The notes under the pieces: generated by a model
Told to the model about the DNA's origin: nothing
Databases searched by the model: none
The model's input: only the letters and a program-made list of their open reading frames with translations
Shown here: piece after piece, positions 16,099 to 24,948 of the stretch
Numbering within the stretch: the first letter of the stretch is position 1
Layout of the letters: every line of letters begins with the position of its first letter
Made by a program: the position numbers and the translations under genes
NCBI GenBank assembly: GCA_017621815.1
Contig: JAGASK010000013.1
Span: 148,298-212,297 of the forward strand
DNA from: Lachnospiraceae bacterium
Lineage (GTDB): Bacteria; Bacillota; Clostridia; Lachnospirales; Lachnospiraceae
Length of the DNA: 64,000 bases
Reading direction: 5' to 3'

Positions 16099-18408
16099 TT
16101 ATTCTGTATAATCCCTTATTTTATTTTGTTTGTGCAATTCCTTATATTTTCCCGGAGGTACTCCTTTTTCTTTTTTGAAAATCCGAATAAACGCATTGCT
16201 GTCCTGAAAGCCGACAATGGAGGCAATATCTGCTATTTTTAAGTCACTTTTAAGCAGCAATTTTGTAGCGTAAGAAATTCGGACGTCATACAAATATTCG
16301 ACAACACTGACTCCCCGCTCAGACCTGAAACGCTTGGAAAGATATGCCGGTGAAAAATTAAAATGTGAGGCAATATTATTCAGGTTAAGGTTTAAGTCGC
16401 TGTAGTTATTGTCAATGTATTTACAGATTTCATCTGAAAAATTATCTCTTTTTTCAAATGCCAGTTCACGAAGTTCTTCACTTGTCTTATACCAGATGTT
16501 TTTTATAATTGTGACCGCCTCCGAAAGCGGAGATTGAAACAGGCTGCGGTTTAGGGCTTTAACCTGTATATTTGCCTGTGCTCCGTATTGCTTATATATT
16601 TCTGACTGTATCTGCAGGGAGGTACGATAAAAGAAGTAAATAATATTTTTAGCTTCATCCAATGAAAGTGTTGCAGAAGATATTTCCCTTTCAAGCCGGT
16701 CAAAATACTGTTGAATCGGAATGCTGTCGCCTGACAGTACAAGTCTGACTAATGTTTCTGAAGATCCCAGGCTAATGGCATGGATGTTGTTCGAACCGGG
16801 CATATCATACCAATGCCAGAATGATTTGGTCTGAAACATATGAATGTATTCCAATGATTCTGCAGCCTGTGTAAAAGCCTGTGACAGCGTCTCTGGCGTA
16901 TCTGAGATCATTCCAATGCCGACTATAATATCGAATCTGCCGGATTGTCTGCAGAAAGTTCGGAACTGTTCCAGATTAGATAAAAAGGATTCCTTCATAA
17001 GTGCGGTGTCATTGTCGGAATTACAAATAACCGTAATATTGGAATGCAAAAAGCAAAAGTAAACGTTCTTAAAATCTTTTTGAAGCAGTTCATGAAAAAC
17101 ATTTTGGATGATAAAGCAGGTCAGTGATGCAGAGCTTTCAACATTGTTTCCTTCATATACAGTCTGCTGATAGCTTTCATAATTTTCAATGTGTATAATT
17201 GCCACTATGGTGTGCTGTCCATCCAGGGAAAAACAAAATTTTTTCTTTACAGAGTCATTTACCTGATGATAAAGTATTTCTCCGGCTAAAAGTCTGCGGA
17301 GAAATTCATTGTGCAGGATTTCTTTTTGCTGCGATAGTTCTGTATGATTCTGGCTCAGCTGATTAAGAATCAAATTGTATTCATTAACAGATTTTTCAGG
17401 CGGTATGGGATTTCCCATATATTCCATGATATGTTTTACCGGACTGTAATTTTTCATGGAATAGAAAAAAGCCGTAATCAGGCCCGTTAAAAGGCAGACG
17501 ATAACTGTTACAAACAGGACTGTGATCAGATAATTAGTTGTCTGATAATATATATCCTGAGGAATAAAACTGGTTAAGGACAAATCAGAATAATTGCTTT
17601 GTACGGAGTTTACAATATATGTCTGGTTATTATAAGGAGATATCAGCTTATGATTTCCGATATCTGTAAAGCTTTGATTAATTTGGTCTGTCAGTACAGA
17701 ATTTGTGGAAGCTATGCAATTTCCGTCAAAGAAAATGGCAAGGGCTGTTTCTTCCTGCGACAGATATTGTATGCTGATTTTGCTGAGAAAATCGGCAGGA
17801 TTTAATTCAAACAGCAGATATGACAGAATATTCCCGGAATTATCATTGATCAGGCTGCGAATAAAATAGGTCTTTTCATTTTCCTCACAGAAATATAAGA
17901 GTATAGATGCAGAGGAATTTGCAGTATAATATCGAATACAGCAGTCCAAAGCTGATTGAGGCAGACTGGAATTTCCCATATATTTTGTCATATCTGTAGT
18001 ATAAATCGTTTTTGAACTGATTATATATTGTGACTGTGGCAGATAGATAAAAATTTCCTGAATTGACTGGTTTGCTACTTCAAATAAATGAAAATCCTGC
18101 TGTACTTCCAATACATAAGAACGAAGCAATGGTGTGAAATTTTCCGCATATGAAAGTGAACTGGTTGTATTCATAAGTTGAACCCTCGTAGCAATGCGGT
18201 TCCATTCTGCCAGATCTTTGTCAATCGAATTTTGTACATTTTCAAGCAGCAGTTCCTGCTGCTGAGAAACGGAATATTTTGCAATATTATATGTGTGGAT
18301 AACGTAGTAGGAGCATATCATAATAGGTATCAATAAGACAGTAAGATAGGAAAATAACCATTTGTAATACAGGCGGGTTTTACCAGAAACAACAGAAAAT
18401 ATTTTCAT
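16099..18408 (-). CDS. Membrane-bound AraC-family regulator (YesN/two-helix sensor type)
   Basis: The 769-residue protein has a membrane helix at about residues 17-37, an extracytoplasmic sensor region of about 250 residues, a second helix near 288-312 and a long cytoplasmic part. The C-terminal 100 residues are an AraC DNA-binding domain with two helix-turn-helix units (LNNIASHFNFSPAYLSKRF and IADIASIVGFQDSNAFIRIF). Proteins of this type sense a sugar outside the cell and activate a divergent ABC operon without a histidine kinase. Here the divergent operon is the lipoprotein, permease and GH2 set from 18660. An AAAGGA site precedes the ATG. It is likely the activator of that operon, through sites between 18409 and 18590. 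Confidence 0.9.
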   Translation of the reverse strand: MKIFSVVSGKTRLYYKWLFSYLTVLLIPIMICSYYVIHTYNIAKYSVSQQQELLLENVQNSIDKDLAEWNRIATRVQLMNTTSSLSYAENFTPLLRSYVLEVQQDFHLFEVANQSIQEIFIYLPQSQYIISSKTIYTTDMTKYMGNSSLPQSALDCCIRYYTANSSASILLYFCEENEKTYFIRSLINDNSGNILSYLLFELNPADFLSKISIQYLSQEETALAIFFDGNCIASTNSVLTDQINQSFTDIGNHKLISPYNNQTYIVNSVQSNYSDLSLTSFIPQDIYYQTTNYLITVLFVTVIVCLLTGLITAFFYSMKNYSPVKHIMEYMGNPIPPEKSVNEYNLILNQLSQNHTELSQQKEILHNEFLRRLLAGEILYHQVNDSVKKKFCFSLDGQHTIVAIIHIENYESYQQTVYEGNNVESSASLTCFIIQNVFHELLQKDFKNVYFCFLHSNITVICNSDNDTALMKESFLSNLEQFRTFCRQSGRFDIIVGIGMISDTPETLSQAFTQAAESLEYIHMFQTKSFWHWYDMPGSNNIHAISLGSSETLVRLVLSGDSIPIQQYFDRLEREISSATLSLDEAKNIIYFFYRTSLQIQSEIYKQYGAQANIQVKALNRSLFQSPLSEAVTIIKNIWYKTSEELRELAFEKRDNFSDEICKYIDNNYSDLNLNLNNIASHFNFSPAYLSKRFRSERGVSVVEYLYDVRISYATKLLLKSDLKIADIASIVGFQDSNAFIRIFKKEKGVPPGKYKELHKQNKIRDYTE

Positions 18409-18478
18409 ATCACCGGAATCCTTTCTTCAAGATAAATTATCCATGGTTTATATATTTTAACATGCATATAAACAAAAG

Positions 18479-18514
18479 CAATCTTAGATTTCCAAACAAT
18501 CTTATATTTCTAAA
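18479..18514. repeat. Tandem 18-bp direct repeats, candidate AraC-regulator binding sites
   Basis: CAATCTTAGATTTCCAAA (18479-18496) is followed directly by CAATCTTATATTTCTAAA (18497-18514), 16 of 18 bases identical. A third partial copy with the core TTAGATTTCC lies at 18548-18557, 64 bp from the first core and just upstream of the -35 box at 18562. AraC-type activators bind direct repeats in such positions. Confidence 0.6.
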
Positions 18515-18561
18515 CTATGCTGTAAAAAAAAGAATTTAAAGATATCATTAGATTTCCGTGA

Positions 18562-18590
18562 TTTACACAAATTCCGGCAATCCTTATACT
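18562..18590 (+). promoter_or_regulatory. Promoter of the lipoprotein/permease/GH2 operon
   Basis: TTTACA at 18562-18567 and TATACT at 18585-18590 with a 17-bp spacer, about 70 bp before the lipoprotein ATG. The partial third repeat ends close to the -35 box, as expected for an activator-dependent promoter. Confidence 0.68.
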
Positions 18591-18659
18591 AAACGCATAA
18601 CAGATAGGCGTGTGCACAGCGATATTGTTATTTGAAATCAGAAACAGGAGGAAATACTT

Positions 18660-20060
18660 ATGCATTTTAATAAAATAAAATATAGAAGAACGCTTATGTC
18701 TTTATTGTTAGCCGGCAGTATGGTTATGGGACTGGCAGGATGTTCAAATTCAGCAGATAAAAATGAAACAGAAAATAATTCACAGGTAATGGAAAAAGAA
18801 CAGGAAGAGGATAACGGTGCAGCTGTAGCTTCAGAAGCTTCAGAAGAAAGACCGACTTTAACAATGTGGTCTACCTGGAGATGCAATGAGCAGGTAAGTG
18901 ATCCGGGAGATACGGCATTTTATCAGGCGATAGAGGAGGCATGCAATGTTAATCTGAAATTTGTGGATAGTTCAGGCGGTAAGGATTCATTATCAATATT
19001 GATGGGAACAGATGATTTACCGGATATCATATATGAATGGGATGGAAATGTACCGGGAGGCGTTCAGAAAGCATTGGCGGATGGTTCTATTATTGCCCTG
19101 AATGATTTGATGGATGCAGGATATCTTCCTAATTTTAAGAGTTATCTTGAGTCCGATCCTGAAGTGGATAAGTTATGTAGAAATGATGACGGTCTTTATG
19201 CATGGACGCCGATGATCCGCCTTGCAGATTCTCCATTGGTTTTTAGCGGAAATATGATAAGACAGGACTGGCTGGATGAGCTTGGACTGGAAATACCTAC
19301 TACAGTTGAAGAGATGGAACAGGTACTGCTGGCATTTAAGGAAAAGAAGGGATGTGATGCAGGTTATTCCGTAGCATATAAGGATTACAGCAAATTTGTA
19401 ATGTCTTATGGCATCTGCGAAAATTTTTATGTAGAAAATGATAAGGTAAAATATGGATTTATCGAGCCTTCTTATAAGGACTTTCTGACAACATTCAACC
19501 GCTGGTATGAGAATGGTATTCTGGATCCCGATGCATTTGCACAGGATATTGATGCATTTTATGCTAAAATCGCTTCAGAAAAGACTGGACTGGTATGGGG
19601 AAATACAGGTGGGGAGCTTGGAAAGATCGAAACAATGAAAGCAGATAACCCGAATATGAATTTTGTACCGATTCCGTATCCTACTTTAAAGGAAGGAGAA
19701 GATTTTCCGGTTGATGTCAGCAATTACCGTGTGAACAATGTGGGAATGATGATTTCTGCAACCTGTGAAAATCCGGAGGCTGCGGCAAGGGTACTTGACT
19801 ATGTATATGGTGAGGAAGGACATGTGCTTGCAAATTTCGGACAGGAAGGCATTTCTTATGAAATGAAAGATGGAGAACCTGTATTTACAGAACTTATTAC
19901 AAATAATCCGAATGGATTGAGCATTCAGCAGGCATTGTCTTTCTATGCAGGCAGCAACAATAAACCGTTCCTTTGTGACAGGAGAATGATGATGCAGACA
20001 TATGCGCTGCAGGTACAAAAGGATTCACTTGATGTATGGTCAACACCAATGCCAAAATAA
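18660..20060 (+). CDS. Sugar ABC transporter substrate-binding lipoprotein (LplA/YtcQ-like), frameshifted near its C-terminus
   Basis: The frame gives 466 residues with a lipoprotein signal (MGLAGC, lipidated Cys28), an acidic linker and a type 1 extracellular solute-binding fold of the LplA/YtcQ group (TLTMWSTWR, DDLPDIIYEW, DAGYLPNFKSYLE). It captures an oligosaccharide outside the membrane for the two permeases downstream. The frame stops after DVWSTPMPK, while the next frame continues with KQMPPVTMTAEEAQEF and runs 81 residues to 20281, which is the expected family C-terminus. Loss of one A in an A-run at about 20054-20057 explains it. Whether this is a real mutation, a sequencing error or slippage cannot be told here. 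Confidence 0.88.
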   Translation: MHFNKIKYRRTLMSLLLAGSMVMGLAGCSNSADKNETENNSQVMEKEQEEDNGAAVASEASEERPTLTMWSTWRCNEQVSDPGDTAFYQAIEEACNVNLKFVDSSGGKDSLSILMGTDDLPDIIYEWDGNVPGGVQKALADGSIIALNDLMDAGYLPNFKSYLESDPEVDKLCRNDDGLYAWTPMIRLADSPLVFSGNMIRQDWLDELGLEIPTTVEEMEQVLLAFKEKKGCDAGYSVAYKDYSKFVMSYGICENFYVENDKVKYGFIEPSYKDFLTTFNRWYENGILDPDAFAQDIDAFYAKIASEKTGLVWGNTGGELGKIETMKADNPNMNFVPIPYPTLKEGEDFPVDVSNYRVNNVGMMISATCENPEAAARVLDYVYGEEGHVLANFGQEGISYEMKDGEPVFTELITNNPNGLSIQQALSFYAGSNNKPFLCDRRMMMQTYALQVQKDSLDVWSTPMPK

Positions 20061-20281
20061 AGCAAATGCCACCGGTAACAATGACAGCAGAGGAGGCTCA
20101 GGAGTTTAACCAGATTATGACGGATATCAACACGTATACAGATGAAATGAAGTTAAAATTTATTATGGGAACAGAGAGTCTTGATAATTACTCAGTATTT
20201 GTTGATAATATTTCAAAAATGAATATAGAAAGAGCAATCGAGCTGCAGCAGACTGCTTATGATAGGTACCTTAACCGTTAG
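20057..20281 (+). pseudogene. C-terminal piece of the substrate-binding lipoprotein, -1 frame
   Basis: These codons read IKQMPPVTMTAEEAQEFNQI and end in RAIELQQTAYDRYLNR, the normal C-terminus of LplA-like binding proteins. They are in the -1 frame relative to the main gene and directly continue its homology. There is no Shine-Dalgarno or sensible start for separate translation. With one extra A before 20058 the two parts make a single protein of about 540 residues, the usual family length. Confidence 0.8.
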
Positions 20282-20289
20282 TAAAAAGA

Positions 20290-20330
20290 GAAATGTGTCC
20301 GGCGGTTCCTTGCCGGGCACATTTCTTTTT
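20290..20330 (+). terminator. Terminator-like hairpin between lipoprotein and permease genes
   Basis: GAAATGTGTCCGGC (20290-20303) pairs with GCCGGGCACATTTC (20312-20325) with one wobble; T5 follows. Inside an ABC operon such a hairpin usually lets the binding protein be made in excess over the permeases. Confidence 0.85.
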
Positions 20331-20368
20331 GAATATGCAGATGCTGAAAAATGAAGAGGAAAGTAATT

Positions 20369-21310
20369 ATGAAGGTTAAAAAGATTAAGGTTCACAAAAA
20401 CTCGTTTGGTTATAGGCTTCGGAAGGATCTGATAAGGAATAAGGGGCTTTATCTGATGCTGCTGCCGGTAATAATGTATTATTTAGTATTTTGCTATTAT
20501 CCCATGTATGGTGCCCAGATTGCTTTTAAGGATTTTGTGCCGAAGCTTGGAATCGAGGGAAGTCCGTTTGTAGGCTTCAAGCATTTTGAAGCATTTTTCG
20601 ACAGCATTTATTTTGCCAGATTAATCCGCAATACATTGTCTATTAATTTTTTCTGTTTAATATTTGCATTTCCGGCACCGATTTTTCTTGCCGTTATGCT
20701 TAATGAAGTGCGTCAGATACGATTTAAAAAGCTGGTACAGACAATCAGTTACCTGCCGCATTTTATTTCAACTGTTGTCATAGCCGGCATGATTTTGGAA
20801 TTTACATCTACAGATGGCTTTATTACCACAATTGCAACATGGTTTGGGCTGCCGAAACAAAATTTGATGTATAATCCGGATTTGTTTCAGCCGATTTATG
20901 TGCTCAGTGAAATATGGCAGGGAATCGGGTGGGGCTCCATTATTTACATAGCCGGTATAGCAGGAATCAATGGTGAATTGTATGAAGCGGCAAGAATTGA
21001 CGGAGCCGGCAAAATCAAACAGATTTTTCATGTGACGTTGCCCGGGATTAAACCATTGATTGTTACCATGTTTATTTTGAAGGTCGGAAATATGATGAGC
21101 CTTGGATTTGAGAAAATAATTTTGCTTTATAACTCGTCCATTTACGAAACATCGGACGTTATTTCGACCTATGTGTATCGGAAGGGGCTTGTGGATATGA
21201 ATTACAGTTTTAGTACAGCGGTTGGTTTGTTTAATTCTGTAATCAATCTGATTCTGTTATGCATAGCAAATAAACTCAGTAAAAAATATACAGAGAGCAG
21301 CCTGTGGTAG
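20369..21310 (+). CDS. ABC transporter permease, LplB type
   Basis: The roughly 313-residue permease has six membrane helices and the LplB-group N-terminus (GLYLMLLPVIMYYLVFCYYP, MYGAQIAFKDF). The EAA loop that contacts the ATPase is YEAARIDGAGKIKQIF. ATG 20369 is chosen because GAGGAAAG lies upstream at good distance; an ATG at 20351 would add six residues. It forms a heterodimer with the LplC-type protein encoded next. No ATPase gene is in the operon, so a shared MsmK-type ATPase is presumed. Confidence 0.93.
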   Translation: MKVKKIKVHKNSFGYRLRKDLIRNKGLYLMLLPVIMYYLVFCYYPMYGAQIAFKDFVPKLGIEGSPFVGFKHFEAFFDSIYFARLIRNTLSINFFCLIFAFPAPIFLAVMLNEVRQIRFKKLVQTISYLPHFISTVVIAGMILEFTSTDGFITTIATWFGLPKQNLMYNPDLFQPIYVLSEIWQGIGWGSIIYIAGIAGINGELYEAARIDGAGKIKQIFHVTLPGIKPLIVTMFILKVGNMMSLGFEKIILLYNSSIYETSDVISTYVYRKGLVDMNYSFSTAVGLFNSVINLILLCIANKLSKKYTESSLW

Positions 21311-21337
21311 ATGGCTGCAGAAAGGCAGGAAAAAGTT

Positions 21338-22207
21338 ATGTTAAAGCCTGGTAAAGCAGAACGTGTCGGTTCTGCAATCAATATTGCGGTTTTGTGTATA
21401 TTGACATTTATTACCCTGTATCCTTTTGCCTATGTTGTTTTTGCATCTTTCAGTGACCCGGTTGCGTTCATGAAGCATGAAGGGATGCTGCTGTCGCCTG
21501 TATCCTTTTCTCTGAAAGCATACAGACAGGTTTTTACAAATCCTACAATTTATGTCGGATATGCTAATACAATTTTTTATGTTGCAGTGGGAACACTTGT
21601 AAATATTCTTATGACGACAACTGCAGCATATGTATTATCGCGAAAGCAGCTTCTTTTGCGGCGTCCTATCTTGTTAATGTTTATATTTACGATGTACTTT
21701 AACGGAGGTCTGATTCCGAATTATCTTTTGATACAGAAGCTTGGTCTGATCAACAACAGATTGTCTTTAATTATTCCGGTTGCAGTCAGTACGTATAATC
21801 TTTTGATTATGATATCCGGGTTTGAAAGTATTCCGGTTGCACTGGAGGAATCGGCACGAATTGATGGGGCAAATGACTTAACGATCCTTTTCAGGGTAAT
21901 TTTTCCATTGGCAAAACCGACAATTATGGTTATTATGCTGTATTATGCTGTGGGTCATTGGAATTCATGGTTTAATGCAATGATTTATCTGCGTGATAGT
22001 GCCAAAATGCCGCTTCAGATTTTTTTGAGGGATATTCTTACCAGAAATCAAATGGGCGCTATGAATGCAGGATCTGATATAGAAGATATTGGAATTACCA
22101 TAAAATATGCTACAATAATAGTGTCAACTTTACCCATTTTATGTATTTATCCATTCATACAAAAGCATTTTGTAAAAGGGGTAATGATTGGAGCAGTAAA
22201 AGAATGA
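21338..22207 (+). CDS. ABC transporter permease, LplC type
   Basis: The protein (289 residues from ATG 21338, 298 from ATG 21311) has six helices and LplC/YtcP-type signatures: FITLYPFAYVVFASFSDP, MYFNGGLIPNYLL, and the EAA loop ESARIDGANDLTILF. An AGGAAAAAG element before 21338 favours this start; the ATG at 21311 follows the previous stop directly but has a weak site. It pairs with the LplB-type protein. The GH2 gene follows 15 bp later. Confidence 0.92.
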   Translation: MLKPGKAERVGSAINIAVLCILTFITLYPFAYVVFASFSDPVAFMKHEGMLLSPVSFSLKAYRQVFTNPTIYVGYANTIFYVAVGTLVNILMTTTAAYVLSRKQLLLRRPILLMFIFTMYFNGGLIPNYLLIQKLGLINNRLSLIIPVAVSTYNLLIMISGFESIPVALEESARIDGANDLTILFRVIFPLAKPTIMVIMLYYAVGHWNSWFNAMIYLRDSAKMPLQIFLRDILTRNQMGAMNAGSDIEDIGITIKYATIIVSTLPILCIYPFIQKHFVKGVMIGAVKE

Positions 22208-22222
22208 TCAAAGGAGGTTTTT

Positions 22223-23872
22223 ATGGAACGGTTATTTCAAACACATAAGGTCAGAAAAACAACGGAATTAGACGGGATATGGCAGTTTTATATGGCGGAG
22301 CATCCGGAGGATATCAGGCAGGTGTTAATACCAAGCTGTCTTGAAACTTATCCCGGGCTTGAAAATTATGCAGGAAGGTATACATACAGGCGGGATGTGA
22401 CGGTGGAATGTGATGGAACGGTACGTCTGGTATTTAAAGGAGTGGGGCACACTGCGGATATCTACTGGGATGAAAAAAAGGTGGGATGTCATTATAATGC
22501 ATTTACGCCTTTTGCCCTTGTGCTTGAAGATGTGGCAGCAGGGGTTCACAGCATTCGTGTGGAAGGAGATAACTCTGTACATAAAGATTCTGCACTGCAT
22601 GTAGCTAATGACTACTATAATTATGGAGGAATTATCCGGCCGGTTATTCTGGAAGAGCTCCGGCCGGTATATATTGAACAGGTTCATTTCATACCGGAAT
22701 TTTGCCAGGACATATGGAATGCACATATTAAGGTATTTTTTCACAATCTTGACTGTCAGGCTAAAATACGCCTTTGTATCAGCCTTGACGGAGAACAGGT
22801 ATTGTCAGGTGAATATACTATTAATCCGGGGAAGAGTCATATAGAAGAGACAGTGCAGGTAAAGGATGCGCAAGCCTACGAGCCTGATGCGCCCCGCCTG
22901 TATACAATGACGGCAATGCTTTACGCAGAAGGGCAGTGTATTGATGACCTGACAGACAGGGTGGGCTTCCGTACAGTGTCCATTGAGGGAAAAGATATTC
23001 TGATGAACGGAAAGAAGCTGCAGATAAAGGGATTCAACAGACATGAAGATCATGGAATCTTCGGCTGTGCGATGCCGGTGGAAGCAATGGATTATGATCT
23101 GAGGCTGTTTAAGGATATGGGTGCAAATGCCGTAAGAACCAGTCATTATCCGAATGACGAGCGTTTTTTGGATTTGTGTGATGAGTACGGGATTCTTGTA
23201 TGGGAAGAAAGTCACGCAAGGGGGCTTTCTGAAGAGCAGATGCGTCATCCGAATTTCAGAAAACAGAGTCTTTGCTGTATTGATGAAATGCTGTTTTCGC
23301 ATATCAATCATCCGGCAATATTCACTTGGGGAATATTGAATGAATGTGCAAGCAATACGGAATATGGGAGGGAAATATATACTGAACAATTAAATCGTAT
23401 CCGTTCATGGGATACCTCACGTCCTCTGACTTTTGCCAGCTGTATGATAAAAAGCGATATCTGTCTGGATTTGCCGGATATCGTGTCATTAAATATCTAT
23501 CCGCTGTGGTATCATGATGCGGAACCGGAAGAATATCTGAAGGAAGTTTATCATTGGATACAGGAGACTCCGGGAAATGGGAAACCTTTTCTGGTAAGCG
23601 AGATAGGCGCAGGAGCAATACCGGGATATATTACACACAATGATGTGAGGTGGTCAGAAAACAGACAAGCGGAAATTTTGGAACGGCAGCTGTCGGCGGT
23701 GCTTGGATTTGCAGATGCATCCGGGGTATTTATATGGCAGTTCTGCGACTGCCGGGTACCCGACAGCGGTTTTTACGGAAGACCCCGCTGCATGAATAAT
23801 AAAGGGGTTGTAGATGAATACCGCCGTCGTAAACTTGCTTATGATACGGTGAAACGGAAGTTTACCTGTTGA
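22223..23872 (+). CDS. GH2 glycoside hydrolase, probable beta-glucuronidase
   Basis: This 549-residue cytoplasmic enzyme (no signal peptide) has the GH2 order: sugar-binding domain (about 1-165), immunoglobulin-like domain (about 165-250) and TIM barrel (about 255-549). The catalytic acid/base is Glu374 in GILNECAS and the nucleophile Glu460 in FLVSEIGAG. Near residue 524, MNNKG fits the N-x-K motif by which beta-glucuronidases hold the substrate carboxylate. The length is close to short 'no-loop' gut glucuronidases. With the importer upstream it suggests uptake and cleavage of a uronic-acid-containing glycoside or oligosaccharide. A beta-galactosidase or galacturonidase activity cannot be excluded. 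AAAGGAGG precedes the ATG. Confidence 0.87.
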   Translation: MERLFQTHKVRKTTELDGIWQFYMAEHPEDIRQVLIPSCLETYPGLENYAGRYTYRRDVTVECDGTVRLVFKGVGHTADIYWDEKKVGCHYNAFTPFALVLEDVAAGVHSIRVEGDNSVHKDSALHVANDYYNYGGIIRPVILEELRPVYIEQVHFIPEFCQDIWNAHIKVFFHNLDCQAKIRLCISLDGEQVLSGEYTINPGKSHIEETVQVKDAQAYEPDAPRLYTMTAMLYAEGQCIDDLTDRVGFRTVSIEGKDILMNGKKLQIKGFNRHEDHGIFGCAMPVEAMDYDLRLFKDMGANAVRTSHYPNDERFLDLCDEYGILVWEESHARGLSEEQMRHPNFRKQSLCCIDEMLFSHINHPAIFTWGILNECASNTEYGREIYTEQLNRIRSWDTSRPLTFASCMIKSDICLDLPDIVSLNIYPLWYHDAEPEEYLKEVYHWIQETPGNGKPFLVSEIGAGAIPGYITHNDVRWSENRQAEILERQLSAVLGFADASGVFIWQFCDCRVPDSGFYGRPRCMNNKGVVDEYRRRKLAYDTVKRKFTC

Positions 23873-23890
23873 TAAAAAGTAGAGATATCA

Positions 23891-23940
23891 GAAACCGCTT
23901 TAAAAGCAGATAAATAATCTGCCTTTGAAGCGGTTTCTTT
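23891..23940. terminator. Bidirectional terminator between GH2 and DUF975 genes
   Basis: GAAACCGCTTTAAAAGCAGA (23891-23910) pairs with TCTGCCTTTGAAGCGGTTTC (23918-23937) with a few internal mismatches; TTT follows. It serves the convergent genes on both sides. Confidence 0.72.
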
Positions 23941-23964
23941 ATAACAATGGAATTAATTGTTGTT

Positions 23965-24738
23965 TTATAAATATGGATTATAAGTATTGCTGTCTGAAGG
24001 CTGGTTATAAGCATTCCGGCTGCCATTGCCCCAGATTTTCTGTTTCAATACTTCATAGAGCTGGGCATTTGTAAGATTCTGGTAAGGGTTTACATAGAAA
24101 ATATTTAAAATGCAGCAGGTAAATAGTCCAAGTAAATTCCAGCCTAAAAAGGATAAATCCAGAACAAAAGCATTTCCCTTATCCCCATCCATCATTTTTT
24201 TAGTAAGGGAAAAGGCTTCCTCCATGGGCATATCAGGATTTTCGGCAAGAAGATAGGGTATCATACGATATTCGTAGCTTTTTATAATGCCCGGTATAAT
24301 AAGGAGCAATGTCCATAAAAAAGTATACAGGTTTTTGAAAAACATGATTTTTACAATGTTCAGATAAGAATGTGAAAATGCAAAAACAACTTCATTGATA
24401 GTGGCAGGTGCTTTTCCGCACAGAATAAAGTAACGCTGGCAGCCCACAATCAACGGATTAAATACAAAAACAGAAAGTGCAAGTGCAATTACCCACATTA
24501 TTACCACAACAATCAGCACAACTGACAAGATAGCCAAAAAAGCGGCAAGTGCTTCCGGGTCTTTAAAAATATTATAATATTTGTTATCGGAAGCAGTGGA
24601 AGATGAACTTGATGCTGAGGCAGACCCGCCTCCGCTTCCTCCGATAAAAGCTAAAATTAAGGAAACAAGTACTGCTTTCCAGTAATTCCGGTTTAAAATT
24701 TCTTTTGCACGTGCTTTTAGTTCACTTCGTGACCACAT
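23965..24738 (-). CDS. DUF975 family membrane protein
   Basis: The 257-residue protein begins MWSRSELKARAKEIL, the typical DUF975 start, followed by several hydrophobic segments, a Gly/Ser-rich loop (GGSGGGSASASSSSS, about 33-50) and the LRMIPYLLAENPDM-type family region seen here as YRMIPYLLAENPDM. About four to five membrane helices are predicted. The family is widespread in Firmicutes and has no known biochemical role. A GGAGGG site precedes the ATG. It is a single-gene unit facing the GH2 operon. Confidence 0.88.
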   Translation of the reverse strand: MWSRSELKARAKEILNRNYWKAVLVSLILAFIGGSGGGSASASSSSSTASDNKYYNIFKDPEALAAFLAILSVVLIVVVIMWVIALALSVFVFNPLIVGCQRYFILCGKAPATINEVVFAFSHSYLNIVKIMFFKNLYTFLWTLLLIIPGIIKSYEYRMIPYLLAENPDMPMEEAFSLTKKMMDGDKGNAFVLDLSFLGWNLLGLFTCCILNIFYVNPYQNLTNAQLYEVLKQKIWGNGSRNAYNQPSDSNTYNPYL

Positions 24739-24837
24739 AAATCATTCCCTCCTGAGATTGCATATTAATAATACTATATTAAAATAGTAGCTTGATTGTC
24801 AACTATAACTCTTTTTTGAGCGGCGTAAGCACATTGT

Positions 24838-24877
24838 TGCATTAATGATGCATTAAGGTGCATTAATTTTGCATTAA
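24838..24877. repeat. Four helically phased TGCATTAA repeats upstream of tRNA-Pro
   Basis: TGCATTAA occurs at 24838, 24849, 24859 and 24870, that is every 10-11 bp, and once inverted (TTAATGCA) at 24920-24927 within the tRNA promoter spacer. A T/A-rich stretch follows. All copies fall on the same face of the helix. Confidence 0.75.
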
Positions 24878-24906
24878 TTTTATTTTTTTTTTTTTGAAAA
24901 AAGTAC

Positions 24907-24935
24907 TTGATTTTTTAATTTAATGCATATATAAT
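24907..24935 (+). promoter_or_regulatory. Promoter of tRNA-Pro
   Basis: TTGATT at 24907-24912 and a perfect TATAAT at 24930-24935 with 17-bp spacing. The start would be near 24942, about 7 bases before the mature tRNA. Confidence 0.82.
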
Positions 24936-24948
24936 ATAACTTGCGTTT

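Noticed and set aside
20042-20066. Programmed -1 frameshift in the lipoprotein gene
   Set aside because: AAA can slip to AAA, but the preceding codon does not re-pair well and no downstream pseudoknot is seen; a lost A is simpler.
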